Assembly (NCBI GenBank): GCA_017619675.1
Contig: JAFZRX010000009.1
Location: forward strand, 124,001-188,000
DNA: 64,000 nt
Source: Bacteroidales bacterium
Lineage (GTDB): Bacteria > Bacteroidota > Bacteroidia > Bacteroidales > UBA932
Reading direction: 5' to 3'
Below, piece by piece: positions 42,861 through 51,970 of the stretch; position 1 is the first letter of the stretch; every line of letters starts with the position of its first letter. The position numbers and the translations under genes are program-made. Under the pieces are notes generated by a model. That model did not search any database. It had not been told where the DNA came from and saw nothing but the letters and a program-made list of their open reading frames with translations.

Positions 42861-45589
42861 TAGATATAAAGAAAGCGTCGGCCGGATCTGGAAAGACCTA
42901 CCAGTTGACGGAGACATATCTCAGATGTCTGGCGGAATCCCCGGAAGAGAACGCCTACAGGCATATCCTGGCCGTGACCTTCACCAACAAGGCCACCGCG
43001 GAGATGAAGAGCCGTATCCTAAAGCGCCTTCACGAGAAGGCGGCGGAGGATCCGCGTTCCGAGCGCATACTTGTATCAATCCTACACGATTACGGAGCCT
43101 TCAGCGTCAGCACCATAGACAAGTTCTTCCAGCAGGTGCTCAGGGCTTTCGCCCGCGAGTTGGGGTATTTCTCCGCATATCAGGTGGAACTGGACGTGCC
43201 GGCGGTGGTCCATGAGGCGGTGGACAGGCTTCTGGACGGTATCACTGAAAAGGATACGGAACTGATTGCCTGGCTGGATGACCTTGTGGAGAAGCAGCTT
43301 TCTGAAGGGAAGCGCCTGTATCTGGAGAACGACCTTTATTCAATTTGCGAACAGCTGCGCACGCTGCGCCAGAGCCCTGAAGTCCTGTCCAAGGAGAATC
43401 TTGCGTCAAAGAGGGCGGAGTGCATAAGGATTATAGAGAAGTTCAACAGGAGAGTGTATGAACTTGCTCCGGAACTTGCAGGGGATGCCGGTCCCAGGGG
43501 CAAGATTCCGTATCCAAAGGTGACCGCGTTCAAGAACGCGTCAAGCGAGGCGCAGGCCCTTTTCACTGACGGATACAAGCTGTACAACACGGCACAGATA
43601 ATCCTTCCGCTGACCTACACCCTGGGAATAGCCAGGGACTATTATGCCAGCCAGGACGCCCTTACCCGGGAAAAGAACATAATGTGCCTGGACGACTCCA
43701 CAACCATCCTCAAGGGCATAATTGACGGCAGCGACGCTCCGTTCGTATATGAGAAACTGGGCGTGCGGTACCGCAATTTCCTCCTTGACGAATTCCAGGA
43801 CACCTCCGACGTACAGTGGGACAATTTCTATCCGCTGCTCAAGGAAAGCGATGACACAGGCAATTCCAGTCTGATAGTGGGGGACGTCAAGCAGAGCATA
43901 TACCGATGGAGGGGCTCTGACTGGAGGCTTCTGGCCTCGCGCCTGCCGGCCCAGTTCCCCGGGGCTTCCATAAAGCCCCTGGACGGGAACTGGCGCAGCT
44001 GCGCGCAGATTGTGGACTTCAACAACAGGTTCTTTGAATATGCGGCGGCGACTCTGGGCCTCAGTGACCTTTATTCCGATGTCCACCAGACAGTGAAGGC
44101 CAAGGACCCGGCTCCCGGCATGGTCCAGCTGGAGTTCGCCCAGGACAGGGACCAGCTGGAAATCCTGTATGAGTGTATAGAGAATGCCCTGGCGCAGGGC
44201 GCGCGTTTCAGCGACATCGCAGTCCTGGTGCGCGCCAACAAGGAGGGCGCCGCAGTTGCGGAATACCTGATCGCAAAGGACCTCCCGGTAATTACGGACG
44301 ATTCCCTGGACGCCAAGGCGTCCGTCACCGTCCGCCGTCTGGTTGCCCTTCTGGAATGCCTTGACAATAAGGACAATACGATAAGCGCTTTCTATGCCAA
44401 GTCACTTGACATGGAGTATCCGCAGGCATATCATTCCCTTACGGACCTCTGCGAATACTTCCTGCGTTCACTGATTTCCCAGTATCCGCAGGAAGCCGCC
44501 GGTGAGGTCCTGCACATCCAGTCCTTTATGGACAACCTCCAGGACTGGGTGGCGGTGAACGGCAACAACCTGGCGGCCTTCCTGAAGTATTGGAAGGACG
44601 CCAAAGTAAGGATATCCTCACCGCCCCAGTCGGATTCAATACGCGTCATAACGGTACACAAGTCCAAGGGCCTGGAGTTCCCATACGTCATTTTCCCGTA
44701 TGCGGACAAAGTGGACCTTTATCAGGCGGACAGTGTATGGTGTGCCTTTGACGGTGTCCGGTATCCGGTGAAACTGTACGCAAAGAGTACTCAGAATTCC
44801 TGCTTTGACAAGGACCTTGAGGTCGAGCGCAAGATGCAGGCAATAGACAACCTGAACATATTCTACGTGGCGCTTACCAGGGCCGTGAGCCAGCTTACCG
44901 TGATTGCAAAGGATCCGGGCAAGACCCTGAGGGATGCACTGGACAAAGGGAAGGAGCCGTCTTTCAGCAATATGTCGCAGATACTGTATGCCTATGCCAG
45001 GAAGCATGGATTCAGTTACGGCAGCCCGTATGATTTCACCATGTTGGAGCGCCCGGATGGCGGCGACAACGCCATCCAGGGTAATTACGTGTCCATTCCA
45101 GTGGGCGACCGCCTTCCTGTACCGGACGATTCCTCAGACTTCTTCAGCGAGGACGGCATAGGCACAAAGGTTTCACCGCGCATCAACGGAATTGTCCTGC
45201 ACGACATCCTCTCCCGCGTGGATACCGTGGATGACCTGAAGGATGCGGTGGATGCCGCGGTGAGGGACGGACTGCTGCCGCAGGAGGACGCGGAGCGGGA
45301 CTACGCGTTCCTGCGGGACGCGGTCCTGTCCCGTCCGGAGTGGTTCGGCCAGGGCCTGACCTCCCTGAACGAGGTGTCCATAATAGGGGAGGACGGACAG
45401 CTGCACAGGCCCGACAGGGTTGTCAGCGGGCCGTCCGGCACCGTGGTGGTGGACTACAAGTTCGGCGCGCCAAGGCAGAAGTACCGCAGCCAGGTCAGGG
45501 AGTATGTGCGCCTGTACCGCAAGATGGGGTATGAGAACGTGTCGGGATATCTCTGGTATGTCCCGGATAACAGGGTGGAAAGTTTCTGA
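42857..45589 (+). CDS. AddA-like UvrD/RecB helicase-nuclease
   Basis: 910 residues. Superfamily 1 helicase with Walker A KKASAGSGKTYQLTE (K13), motif II LLDEFQDTSDVQWDNF, motif IV-type RWRGSDW and motif V TVHKSKGLEFPYVIF. The C-terminal nuclease domain ends in RPDRVVSGPSGTVVVDYKFG, giving the D...DYK catalytic residues. With the preceding AddB-like protein it should process DNA ends for RecA, which is also encoded in this window. The stop lies three bases from the convergent xerD stop with no terminator. Confidence 0.92.
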   Translation: MIDIKKASAGSGKTYQLTETYLRCLAESPEENAYRHILAVTFTNKATAEMKSRILKRLHEKAAEDPRSERILVSILHDYGAFSVSTIDKFFQQVLRAFARELGYFSAYQVELDVPAVVHEAVDRLLDGITEKDTELIAWLDDLVEKQLSEGKRLYLENDLYSICEQLRTLRQSPEVLSKENLASKRAECIRIIEKFNRRVYELAPELAGDAGPRGKIPYPKVTAFKNASSEAQALFTDGYKLYNTAQIILPLTYTLGIARDYYASQDALTREKNIMCLDDSTTILKGIIDGSDAPFVYEKLGVRYRNFLLDEFQDTSDVQWDNFYPLLKESDDTGNSSLIVGDVKQSIYRWRGSDWRLLASRLPAQFPGASIKPLDGNWRSCAQIVDFNNRFFEYAAATLGLSDLYSDVHQTVKAKDPAPGMVQLEFAQDRDQLEILYECIENALAQGARFSDIAVLVRANKEGAAVAEYLIAKDLPVITDDSLDAKASVTVRRLVALLECLDNKDNTISAFYAKSLDMEYPQAYHSLTDLCEYFLRSLISQYPQEAAGEVLHIQSFMDNLQDWVAVNGNNLAAFLKYWKDAKVRISSPPQSDSIRVITVHKSKGLEFPYVIFPYADKVDLYQADSVWCAFDGVRYPVKLYAKSTQNSCFDKDLEVERKMQAIDNLNIFYVALTRAVSQLTVIAKDPGKTLRDALDKGKEPSFSNMSQILYAYARKHGFSYGSPYDFTMLERPDGGDNAIQGNYVSIPVGDRLPVPDDSSDFFSEDGIGTKVSPRINGIVLHDILSRVDTVDDLKDAVDAAVRDGLLPQEDAERDYAFLRDAVLSRPEWFGQGLTSLNEVSIIGEDGQLHRPDRVVSGPSGTVVVDYKFGAPRQKYRSQVREYVRLYRKMGYENVSGYLWYVPDNRVESF

Positions 45590-45592
45590 CAA

Positions 45593-46468
45593 CTATTTCC
45601 TTGGATGATGCTCTAGGACGGCCGCCTGCCAGGTAGAGCTGTCAATGTGGGTGTAGATTTCCGTAGTGAGGATGCTCTCGTGACCGAGCATTTCCTGCAC
45701 CGCCCGGAGGTCCGCCCCGTTTTCTATGAGGTGCGTGGCAAATGAATGCCTGAAAGTATGGGGGGAGATATTCTTGAAGACCCCGGCGGCAATGGCCTGC
45801 TCCTTTATCATCTTGAACATGGAGACGCGGCTGAGGCTTTTCCCGAAGCGGTTGAGGAACAGGATGTCGTCATATTCCGGTCCGGCCGGGAACTCGCGCA
45901 CCGCGAGATATGCCTCGATGGCGTCCGCTTCGCTTCCGCCTATCGGCACAATGCGCTGCTTGTCTCCCTTGCCTATTATGCGCAGGAATCCTTCATTCAG
46001 GTAGAGGTCGGAAATGCGGAGGCTTACGGCCTCGCTCACGCGAAGGCCGCTGCCGTACAGCGTTTCCAGGATGGCCTTGTCGCGGATGCCCTTTGGGGTA
46101 GAGCAGTCTACTGAACTGATTATGGCATCCACTTCTTCAACGCTGAGGACTTCCGGCAGGTACTTTCCAAGCTTGGGGGAGTCCACGTTGTCGCAGGGGT
46201 TGTCGGGCCGGAGGCCCTCAAGCACCGTCCAGTCGAAGAAGGAACGCAGGGAACTCAGGACGCGGGCCTGGGAACGCTTTGAGAGTTCCTCTGAACGCGC
46301 CTTCAGGTATTCCGTGACGTCTTCCGATGTGGCCCTGGCGGGATTCCCGCTGCAGAAACTGGAGAAATCGGACACGTCAGAACAATAAGATGCCACCGTG
46401 TTGGGTGACATCTTACGTTCTATCCGCAGATAGTAATTAAAGTTCGAGAGTTGCGTACTTTTCTCCAT
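45593..46468 (-). CDS. xerD: Tyrosine recombinase, XerD type
   Basis: 291 residues. SAM-like core-binding N-terminus (NFNYYLRIERKMSPNTVASY), catalytic domain with Arg in YGSGLRVSE, Lys in GKGDKQR, H-x-x-R in HTFRHSFATHL, and the His/Tyr pair in LGHESILTTEIYTHI. The length and all catalytic residues fit housekeeping XerC/XerD recombinases that resolve chromosome dimers at dif, not a phage integrase. I chose ATG 46468; it overlaps the end of the upstream M49 peptidase gene by 32 bases. Whether it is XerC or XerD cannot be settled here. Confidence 0.9.
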   Translation of the reverse strand: MEKSTQLSNFNYYLRIERKMSPNTVASYCSDVSDFSSFCSGNPARATSEDVTEYLKARSEELSKRSQARVLSSLRSFFDWTVLEGLRPDNPCDNVDSPKLGKYLPEVLSVEEVDAIISSVDCSTPKGIRDKAILETLYGSGLRVSEAVSLRISDLYLNEGFLRIIGKGDKQRIVPIGGSEADAIEAYLAVREFPAGPEYDDILFLNRFGKSLSRVSMFKMIKEQAIAAGVFKNISPHTFRHSFATHLIENGADLRAVQEMLGHESILTTEIYTHIDSSTWQAAVLEHHPRK

Positions 46469-48461
46469 ATTCGAGCATCTGCTCAAGGTAGTTGTCCTTG
46501 TAGACAATCTCGTAATCCACTATCTCTTTCTTCTTGTTGTAGACAGGAACGATCTCAGGATTGATGAATCCGCCGTAAGGCTTGAGATTAAGGGCCTCAT
46601 AACGCTCTTTAACCTCTTTGTGGAGCTTGGGGTCAATGTTCACAGCGTAGGTCTCTATGAGCTTCTTTCCGGCCTTGTAATCGCCTTCTGACTTGATGCG
46701 CTGGATCTCTGCCAGCAACTGGGCGAACAGGCCGCGCAGGGCCTCATAGTCATTGACCACAAAATAGGTCTTGCCGTCACGCACCTTCTTCTCGATGACG
46801 TTGTCCTTGGCGCCTTTTTCGTAGCACCACTCGGCTATGAGCTTGCGGTTCTGCATGTGGGCCTCGGTGTTGGGACGGCCAAGTTCAACGCGGTTGAACT
46901 GTACGAACAGTCCGTTGCGGATGTATGCGGAATACTCTGCCTTGTAGGCCTCGGCATCCGGCATTATGCCAAGTTCCACCATCTTTGGATCTGCGGTGTA
47001 ATAGAGGCCGAAAAGGTCAGCCCTGGCCTCTTCCAGCGCGGATGCGTACTCTCCCATGGCTGTGGCGGAAACTCCCGGAAGGAGCTGGCCTGAGCCGTGG
47101 CCAAGGCACTCGTGCAGGTCTGTGTGGACCTCATCCACGTAGGAGCCGTATTTCTTGTAGAGCTCGATTTCCGCATCGTCATATGCGAATTCCTTGAGGG
47201 CGCTTGCGGGGGACTCCTCCGCTGCGTAGTCGTATGCGTGGGTGATGTTGGCAATGGTCACGGACTTGCTGCCGTAGTCCTTGCGTATCCAGTCCGCATT
47301 GGGCAGGTTGATTCCGATAGGGGTGGAAGGGTAGCTGTCTCCTGCAAGGCAGACAGCATTGACTACCTTTGCGGTGATGCCCTTTACCTCCTTCTTCTTG
47401 AAGCGAGGGTCAATGGGGGCGTTGTCCTCGAACCACTGGGCGTTGCTGCAAAGGATCTCCGTGCGCTTGGAGGCTTCCTTGTCCTTTATGTTGACATAGC
47501 CTTCCCAGGCGCCCTTGCGGCCCAGAGGATCGTTGTAATCCTCTACGAAGCCGTTAATGAAGTCAACGGTACCTGTTGTGTCCTTGACCCACTCGATGTT
47601 GAACTCGTCCCATTTGCGGAGGTCTCCGGTCTTGTAGTATTCTATCAGCAGTTCCAGGGCGCGCCTCTGGGTGTCGTTCTCGGCAACCTTGGCGGCTTTC
47701 TCCAGCTGCTCGCAGATCCTGCGGAGAGGACGGCTGTAGATGCCATCGACTTTCCAGGGCTTCTCAACCACCTTTCCGTCTTCCTTCACAACCTTTGTGT
47801 TGAGGCCGTAGGAGATTGGGGTGGGGTCGTTGGGATCCGCTATTGAAGCGTAATAGTCCTCCACTTCCTGGCGGGTGACTCCGTCATAGAAATTGACTGC
47901 GGAAAGTTTCACTATGTCTCCGTCTGTGCTGGTGGAACGGCGCTGCGGGTATGCGTCCTTATAATAGATCACATAAAGGAGCCTGGTGTTATTGTCAGTG
48001 TCTCCAACTGCTTCCAGGAGTTGCCTGAAGAAGTCCTCGGAGCACTCGGGAACGAATTTGTCCTCCGCATAGTGGTGATGGATGCCGTTTGAGAAGAACA
48101 GCCTCTTGGCGTATGTCTCGAACTCCTTGAATTCCTTTCTGTTGCGGTTCCCCTGGTAATTCTTGAGGATGTTCTCCACCTTGTGCCTGATGGTGATGTT
48201 GTACTCACAGTTCTGGTCCCAGAGTATGTCCCTGCCGTATTTTGCGGCTTCCGCCAAATAATATGCGTACTCCTTCTGCTGCAGGGTCAGGTCCTCCCAT
48301 CCGGGAACTTTGTAACGCATTACCTTGAGGTCTGCGAATTCGTCCAACAGGTAATGGAATTCTTCTTCCGGCTTCTGAGTTTCCTCCACAGCCTTCTGCT
48401 GGCAACCGGCCAGGACGGCCAACATACCAAAGCTGATCATAATTCTTATTAATCTTTTCAT
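46437..48461 (-). CDS. Dipeptidyl peptidase III (M49), lipoprotein
   Basis: About 674 residues. Lipobox LAGC near residue 20 (MKRLIRIMISFGMLAVLAGCQQ) predicts a lipid-anchored exported enzyme. The zinc motif HECLGH is at 450-455, the H-E-x-x-x-G-H type specific for M49 with one extra residue before the second His, and the third ligand lies in ALEEARADLFGL. Releases dipeptides from the N-terminus of short peptides. I chose ATG 48461; upstream ATG 48470 is also possible. Together with DPP11 nearby this points to use of external peptides. Confidence 0.92.
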   Translation of the reverse strand: MKRLIRIMISFGMLAVLAGCQQKAVEETQKPEEEFHYLLDEFADLKVMRYKVPGWEDLTLQQKEYAYYLAEAAKYGRDILWDQNCEYNITIRHKVENILKNYQGNRNRKEFKEFETYAKRLFFSNGIHHHYAEDKFVPECSEDFFRQLLEAVGDTDNNTRLLYVIYYKDAYPQRRSTSTDGDIVKLSAVNFYDGVTRQEVEDYYASIADPNDPTPISYGLNTKVVKEDGKVVEKPWKVDGIYSRPLRRICEQLEKAAKVAENDTQRRALELLIEYYKTGDLRKWDEFNIEWVKDTTGTVDFINGFVEDYNDPLGRKGAWEGYVNIKDKEASKRTEILCSNAQWFEDNAPIDPRFKKKEVKGITAKVVNAVCLAGDSYPSTPIGINLPNADWIRKDYGSKSVTIANITHAYDYAAEESPASALKEFAYDDAEIELYKKYGSYVDEVHTDLHECLGHGSGQLLPGVSATAMGEYASALEEARADLFGLYYTADPKMVELGIMPDAEAYKAEYSAYIRNGLFVQFNRVELGRPNTEAHMQNRKLIAEWCYEKGAKDNVIEKKVRDGKTYFVVNDYEALRGLFAQLLAEIQRIKSEGDYKAGKKLIETYAVNIDPKLHKEVKERYEALNLKPYGGFINPEIVPVYNKKKEIVDYEIVYKDNYLEQMLEYGEKYATLEL

Positions 48462-48479
48462 ATCATTCATTTTCTCATG

Positions 48480-48496
48480 CAAAAATAGTAATTTTG
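48480..48496. promoter_or_regulatory. Divergent minus-7 boxes for DPP III and tpiA
   Basis: CAAAAATA (48480-48487) reads TATTTTTG on the minus strand and TAATTTTG lies at 48489-48496 on the plus strand. The two boxes are almost back to back, so the polymerases would compete for the same 65-base space. Confidence 0.55.
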
Positions 48497-48526
48497 CGCC
48501 CGGAAAAAACTTATTTACACTAATAT

Positions 48527-49282
48527 ATGAGAAAGAAAATCGTTGCCGGCAACTGGAAAATGAACACCACTTGCCAAGAAGGTAAGGAACTGGCCAAGGC
48601 CGTTGTGGCAAATGCCGGAGAGGTTCCTGCAAATGTTGGTCTTATCGTAGCCGCTCCTTTCACGCATCTTTGCTGCCTTGGCAAGGTGCTGGACGGCACA
48701 AGGGTAGAGCTTTCAGCCCAGAATTGCGCTGATCACGCTTCCGGAGCATACACCGGAGAGGTTTCTGTAAACATGATCAAGTCCTGCGGATGCCAGTGGA
48801 CAATCCTTGGCCACTCCGAGCGCAGGCAGTACTACGGAGAGACTGACGAGAAACTTGTCGTAAAGACAAAACTCGCCCTTGAGGCAGGCCTTGGCGTCAT
48901 CCTCTGCGTAGGTGAGAACCTTGACGAGCGTGAGGCTGGCAAGCACTTTGACGTTTGTAAGACCCAGATCGAGAACGTCCTCTTCAACTTCACCGCTGAG
49001 GAGCTCAAGAACATCGTTATCGCATACGAGCCTGTATGGGCCATCGGAACCGGCAAGACCGCTACCGCAGCCCAGGCTGAGGAAATCCATGCCTTCATCC
49101 GCAAGGTCCTGGCCGACAAGTTCGGCGCCCAGGCCGCTGACGACATGACCATCCTCTACGGCGGAAGCTGCAAGCCTTCCAACGCAGGCGAACTCTTCGC
49201 CCAGCCCGACATCGACGGCGGCCTCATCGGCGGCGCCTCCCTCAAGGCTGACGACTTCATCGCCATCGCAAAGGCATATTAG
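48527..49282 (+). CDS. tpiA: Triosephosphate isomerase
   Basis: 251 residues, TIM barrel. Active-site Lys in AGNWKMNT (K11), His in ILGHSERRQYY, catalytic Glu in VIAYEPVWAIGTGKTA and the phosphate-binding GGASLKADDF near the C-terminus. Interconverts dihydroxyacetone phosphate and glyceraldehyde 3-phosphate. Codon use is strongly biased, as expected for a highly expressed glycolytic gene. Its TAG shares bases with the TAA of the convergent DPP11 gene (TTAG at 49279-49282). Confidence 0.98.
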   Translation: MRKKIVAGNWKMNTTCQEGKELAKAVVANAGEVPANVGLIVAAPFTHLCCLGKVLDGTRVELSAQNCADHASGAYTGEVSVNMIKSCGCQWTILGHSERRQYYGETDEKLVVKTKLALEAGLGVILCVGENLDEREAGKHFDVCKTQIENVLFNFTAEELKNIVIAYEPVWAIGTGKTATAAQAEEIHAFIRKVLADKFGAQAADDMTILYGGSCKPSNAGELFAQPDIDGGLIGGASLKADDFIAIAKAY

Positions 49283-51279
49283 TTAACGAATTCCACTTCC
49301 TGGAGGATGGCTCCGGCGTGGAAGACTTTGTCAACGACAAAGACCAGATAGCGCACGTCCAGGCTTATGTTCCGGCAGATTTCCGGATCGAAGGTGACGT
49401 CGCTCTGGGTTCCTTCCCATACCCTGTCAAAGTTAAGCCCTATCAGATTGCCGTCGGCATTGATGATGGGGCTTCCTGAATTGCCTCCGGTGGTGTGGTT
49501 GGTGGCCAGGAAACATACCGGCTGGTCATCATAGAGGCCGGTTGCATAGATGTCCCTGAGGGCCTGGGGGATATCGTAGTCAAAGATATCCGGATTGTCC
49601 TTTTCTATGATTCCCGTGAGGGTTGACTGCGGATGGTAGTAGATTCCGTCCTGCGGCTCGTAACCCTGGACCTTGCCGTATGCCACGCGCAGGGTGAGGT
49701 TGGCATCGGGATAGAAGGTCTTGTCGGGCTCGAACTCCATCTGGCCCTGCATATAGTCATGGTATAACTCCGTTATCTGGGCCGTGAGGTCACGGTAAAC
49801 CGGCAGCAACTGTTCGTTATAGTATTTTGTGAACTCCCTTCGGAAGATATAGACGGGATCGTTTTCGACGTCCGAGTAGTCGCCGCGAGCGAAGGGCGAG
49901 CTGAACAGGGCGTCAGCCCAGGCCTGCTCGCTGCCGTAAAGCGCCATCTGCTGCTCATAGTACAGCGGACGGAACTCCTCGTTAACATTCTTGCCGTATG
50001 CGGTCATCAAGGCAACGAAACTCTCCTTGTCAATGGGCATATAGTAATCCTTCAGGAAGTTCTCCTTGACGGCCTCGCGGTTCTCCGGCTGTGCGGAGAA
50101 GTATGAGGATGCGAACTGCGGCAGTTCCACAGCCAGGGCGGACTCGGAAGTATATTCGCGGGCATAGTTGAACGGCTCCAGGCGTCTGTAAATGTCCGCC
50201 AGTTTTTCGGTTATGCCCTCGTAGCGGGTTCCCTTGGCCCATTTCTCGAATGCGGCCTCGTATTCCTTCTTGGTCTGCACTGTCTTCATCTTGCGGATGC
50301 CCTTCATCTCGCCCTGCCATTTCTTCCAGGAGTTGGACACGCTGGCGTTCTTGGAGGAATACTGGATACGCACTGCCTGGCTCTGGCCCATATACTTCTT
50401 CTGGGCGTCCAGGCGGAGGGTCCTCAGGCCTATCTTGGCCGGATCTGACACTTCAGAAATGTAGCGGACGGCATCGGAGGTGATGTACTCCTGCGTGCTT
50501 CCGGGGAAACCGTAGATGAAGGTGAAATCACCTTCCTTTACGCCCGCCAGTGATACCTTGAAGTATTTCTTTGGGGTGTAGGGAACATTGTCCGGGGAGT
50601 ACGGTGCAGGATTGTTGTCCTTATCGGCATAAATCCTGAAAATGGAGAAGTCCCCGGTGTGGCGGGGCCACATCCAGTTGTCAGTGTCGCCTCCGAACTT
50701 TCCGATGGAGGATGGCGGCGCGCCCACGAAACGCACGTCGGAGAACACCCTGTAAACGAACAGGAAGTACTGGTTGCCGTAGTAAAGCGCCTCCACCGAT
50801 GCGCTGAGGCCCTTGCCGCCGGCCGTGGCTTGTTTCACAAGCTCAGCGGCGGCCAGTTCCTTGTCCTCGGCATCGTTCATTATGGCCGAAACGTCTTCCA
50901 TCCTGTCCAGAAAACTCACCGACAGGCCCGGATTGGGCAGTTCATCCTCGCGCTTCAGCGCCCAGTAGCCGTCCTTGAGGTAGTCGTGCTCCACGCTGCT
51001 GTGGCGCTGGATATAGCTGTATCCGCAGTGGTAGTTTGTGAAAAGGAGTCCTTCCTTTGAGACCACCTCCCCGGTGCATCCGCCTCCAAACAGCACTACG
51101 GCGTCCTTGAGCGACGCCTGGTTCACGCTGTAGATATCCTCGGCGTCAAGCTTGAAGCCCTTGGCCTGCATATCGGCAATTCTCTGGGAAATGAGTGAAG
51201 GCAGCCACATGCCTTCGTCGGCGAGGGCCGGCACGACGCACAGCAGCGCCCCGGCCAGAATGGAAAGGATTCTTCTCAT
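49279..51279 (-). CDS. dpp11: S46 family dipeptidyl peptidase, DPP11 type (Asp/Glu-specific)
   Basis: 666 residues with a signal peptide ending at ALA-DEGMWLP, the conserved mature N-terminus. Catalytic His84 (LFTNYHCGY), Asp in MWPRHTGDFSIFR, and Ser601 (TGGNSGSPII). The specificity residue is Arg619 (LNFDRVWEG), 18 residues after the serine, exactly as S655/R673 in Porphyromonas DPP11; DPP7 has Gly there. It should release dipeptides with Asp or Glu at the second position in the periplasm. Strong clue to peptide fermentation. Confidence 0.93.
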   Translation of the reverse strand: MRRILSILAGALLCVVPALADEGMWLPSLISQRIADMQAKGFKLDAEDIYSVNQASLKDAVVLFGGGCTGEVVSKEGLLFTNYHCGYSYIQRHSSVEHDYLKDGYWALKREDELPNPGLSVSFLDRMEDVSAIMNDAEDKELAAAELVKQATAGGKGLSASVEALYYGNQYFLFVYRVFSDVRFVGAPPSSIGKFGGDTDNWMWPRHTGDFSIFRIYADKDNNPAPYSPDNVPYTPKKYFKVSLAGVKEGDFTFIYGFPGSTQEYITSDAVRYISEVSDPAKIGLRTLRLDAQKKYMGQSQAVRIQYSSKNASVSNSWKKWQGEMKGIRKMKTVQTKKEYEAAFEKWAKGTRYEGITEKLADIYRRLEPFNYAREYTSESALAVELPQFASSYFSAQPENREAVKENFLKDYYMPIDKESFVALMTAYGKNVNEEFRPLYYEQQMALYGSEQAWADALFSSPFARGDYSDVENDPVYIFRREFTKYYNEQLLPVYRDLTAQITELYHDYMQGQMEFEPDKTFYPDANLTLRVAYGKVQGYEPQDGIYYHPQSTLTGIIEKDNPDIFDYDIPQALRDIYATGLYDDQPVCFLATNHTTGGNSGSPIINADGNLIGLNFDRVWEGTQSDVTFDPEICRNISLDVRYLVFVVDKVFHAGAILQEVEFVN

Positions 51280-51296
51280 ATCAGGATATATTTACC

Positions 51297-51343
51297 CAAA
51301 TATACGAGTTTTTGTCCTATATTTGTTTATACGAGTTTTTGTC
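51297..51343. repeat. 16-bp direct repeat around promoter boxes upstream of the small barrel gene
   Basis: TATACGAGTTTTTGTC occurs at 51301-51316 and again, identical, at 51328-51343 (27-base period). Between them TATATTTG (51318-51325) is a plus-strand minus-7 box; CAAATATA (51297-51304) gives a minus-strand box for DPP11. Candidate operator or a small duplication. Confidence 0.7.
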
Positions 51344-51362
51344 TTTTTTTAGATACTAGAAT

Positions 51363-51908
51363 ATGAAGAAAGTTTTTATTTCTGTTTTATTGGCTATCTT
51401 TCTTGTCCCCTGCTTTGGCCAGGTAAAATCAAAGCCCTCCGTTGAACTTGAAATAGGTGTGGGAGGCCTTTACTCTTTTGACAAATTGTTTTTTGACAGT
51501 GTAAGCCCGGGGGTGATGCCATACGGAGAGTTGAGGTATAATTTCCATTTTGCGCCTGTTTCAATTGGCGTCAATGCCTCCGCACAGTTTTTCAGGAGAA
51601 GTGTCGATGATGAGAAAATGGATTTCAATTCAAAGAATGTACTCCTGGTGGCAGATTACTCTTTCCCCTTGGGTGGAAAGGAATTATTCGCGGGAATCGG
51701 TGCCGGCATGGGCTTCTATGACCAAAGGGATAATCTGCAAAGGGGCAGAAACGGACAATATTTTTATGTTGACGAGGTCAGCGGGCCTTTCTGCATCATG
51801 CCGCGGATTGGAATGAGGCTTGGGCGCCATGCACGTTTAACAATGGCCTACTTATTTGAAGACAAGGCCAACAGGAATCTGAACCTCCGCTTAGGTTACA
51901 TCTTCTAG
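51363..51908 (+). CDS. Small outer-membrane beta-barrel protein, unknown function
   Basis: 181 residues. Signal peptide ~1-19 (KKVFISVLLAIFLVPCFG), then alternating amphipathic beta strands (VELEIGVGGLYSF, GVNASAQFF, VLLVADYSF, LRLGYIF) and a terminal aromatic residue, the pattern of an eight-stranded outer-membrane barrel. I cannot assign a named family. Base composition is noticeably more A/T-rich than neighbouring genes, and the codon use is less biased, so it may be recently acquired or weakly expressed. Convergent with trpS; no clear terminator in the 62-base space. Confidence 0.7.
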   Translation: MKKVFISVLLAIFLVPCFGQVKSKPSVELEIGVGGLYSFDKLFFDSVSPGVMPYGELRYNFHFAPVSIGVNASAQFFRRSVDDEKMDFNSKNVLLVADYSFPLGGKELFAGIGAGMGFYDQRDNLQRGRNGQYFYVDEVSGPFCIMPRIGMRLGRHARLTMAYLFEDKANRNLNLRLGYIF

Positions 51909-51970
51909 TGTGAGCAAATAAGGCCTGTTTTGCACACGGACTGGCTAAACGGGAACAGGTCTGATAAAGG

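Noticed and set aside
45593-46468. Tyrosine recombinase as evidence for an integrated mobile element
   Set aside because: Length and motifs fit housekeeping XerC/XerD; no direct-repeat att sites, tRNA or phage/conjugation genes are nearby.
51909-51970. Hairpin GGCCTGTT/AACAGGTC as terminator between the barrel gene and trpS
   Set aside because: Large loop, one mismatch and no T-run on either strand; not convincing.
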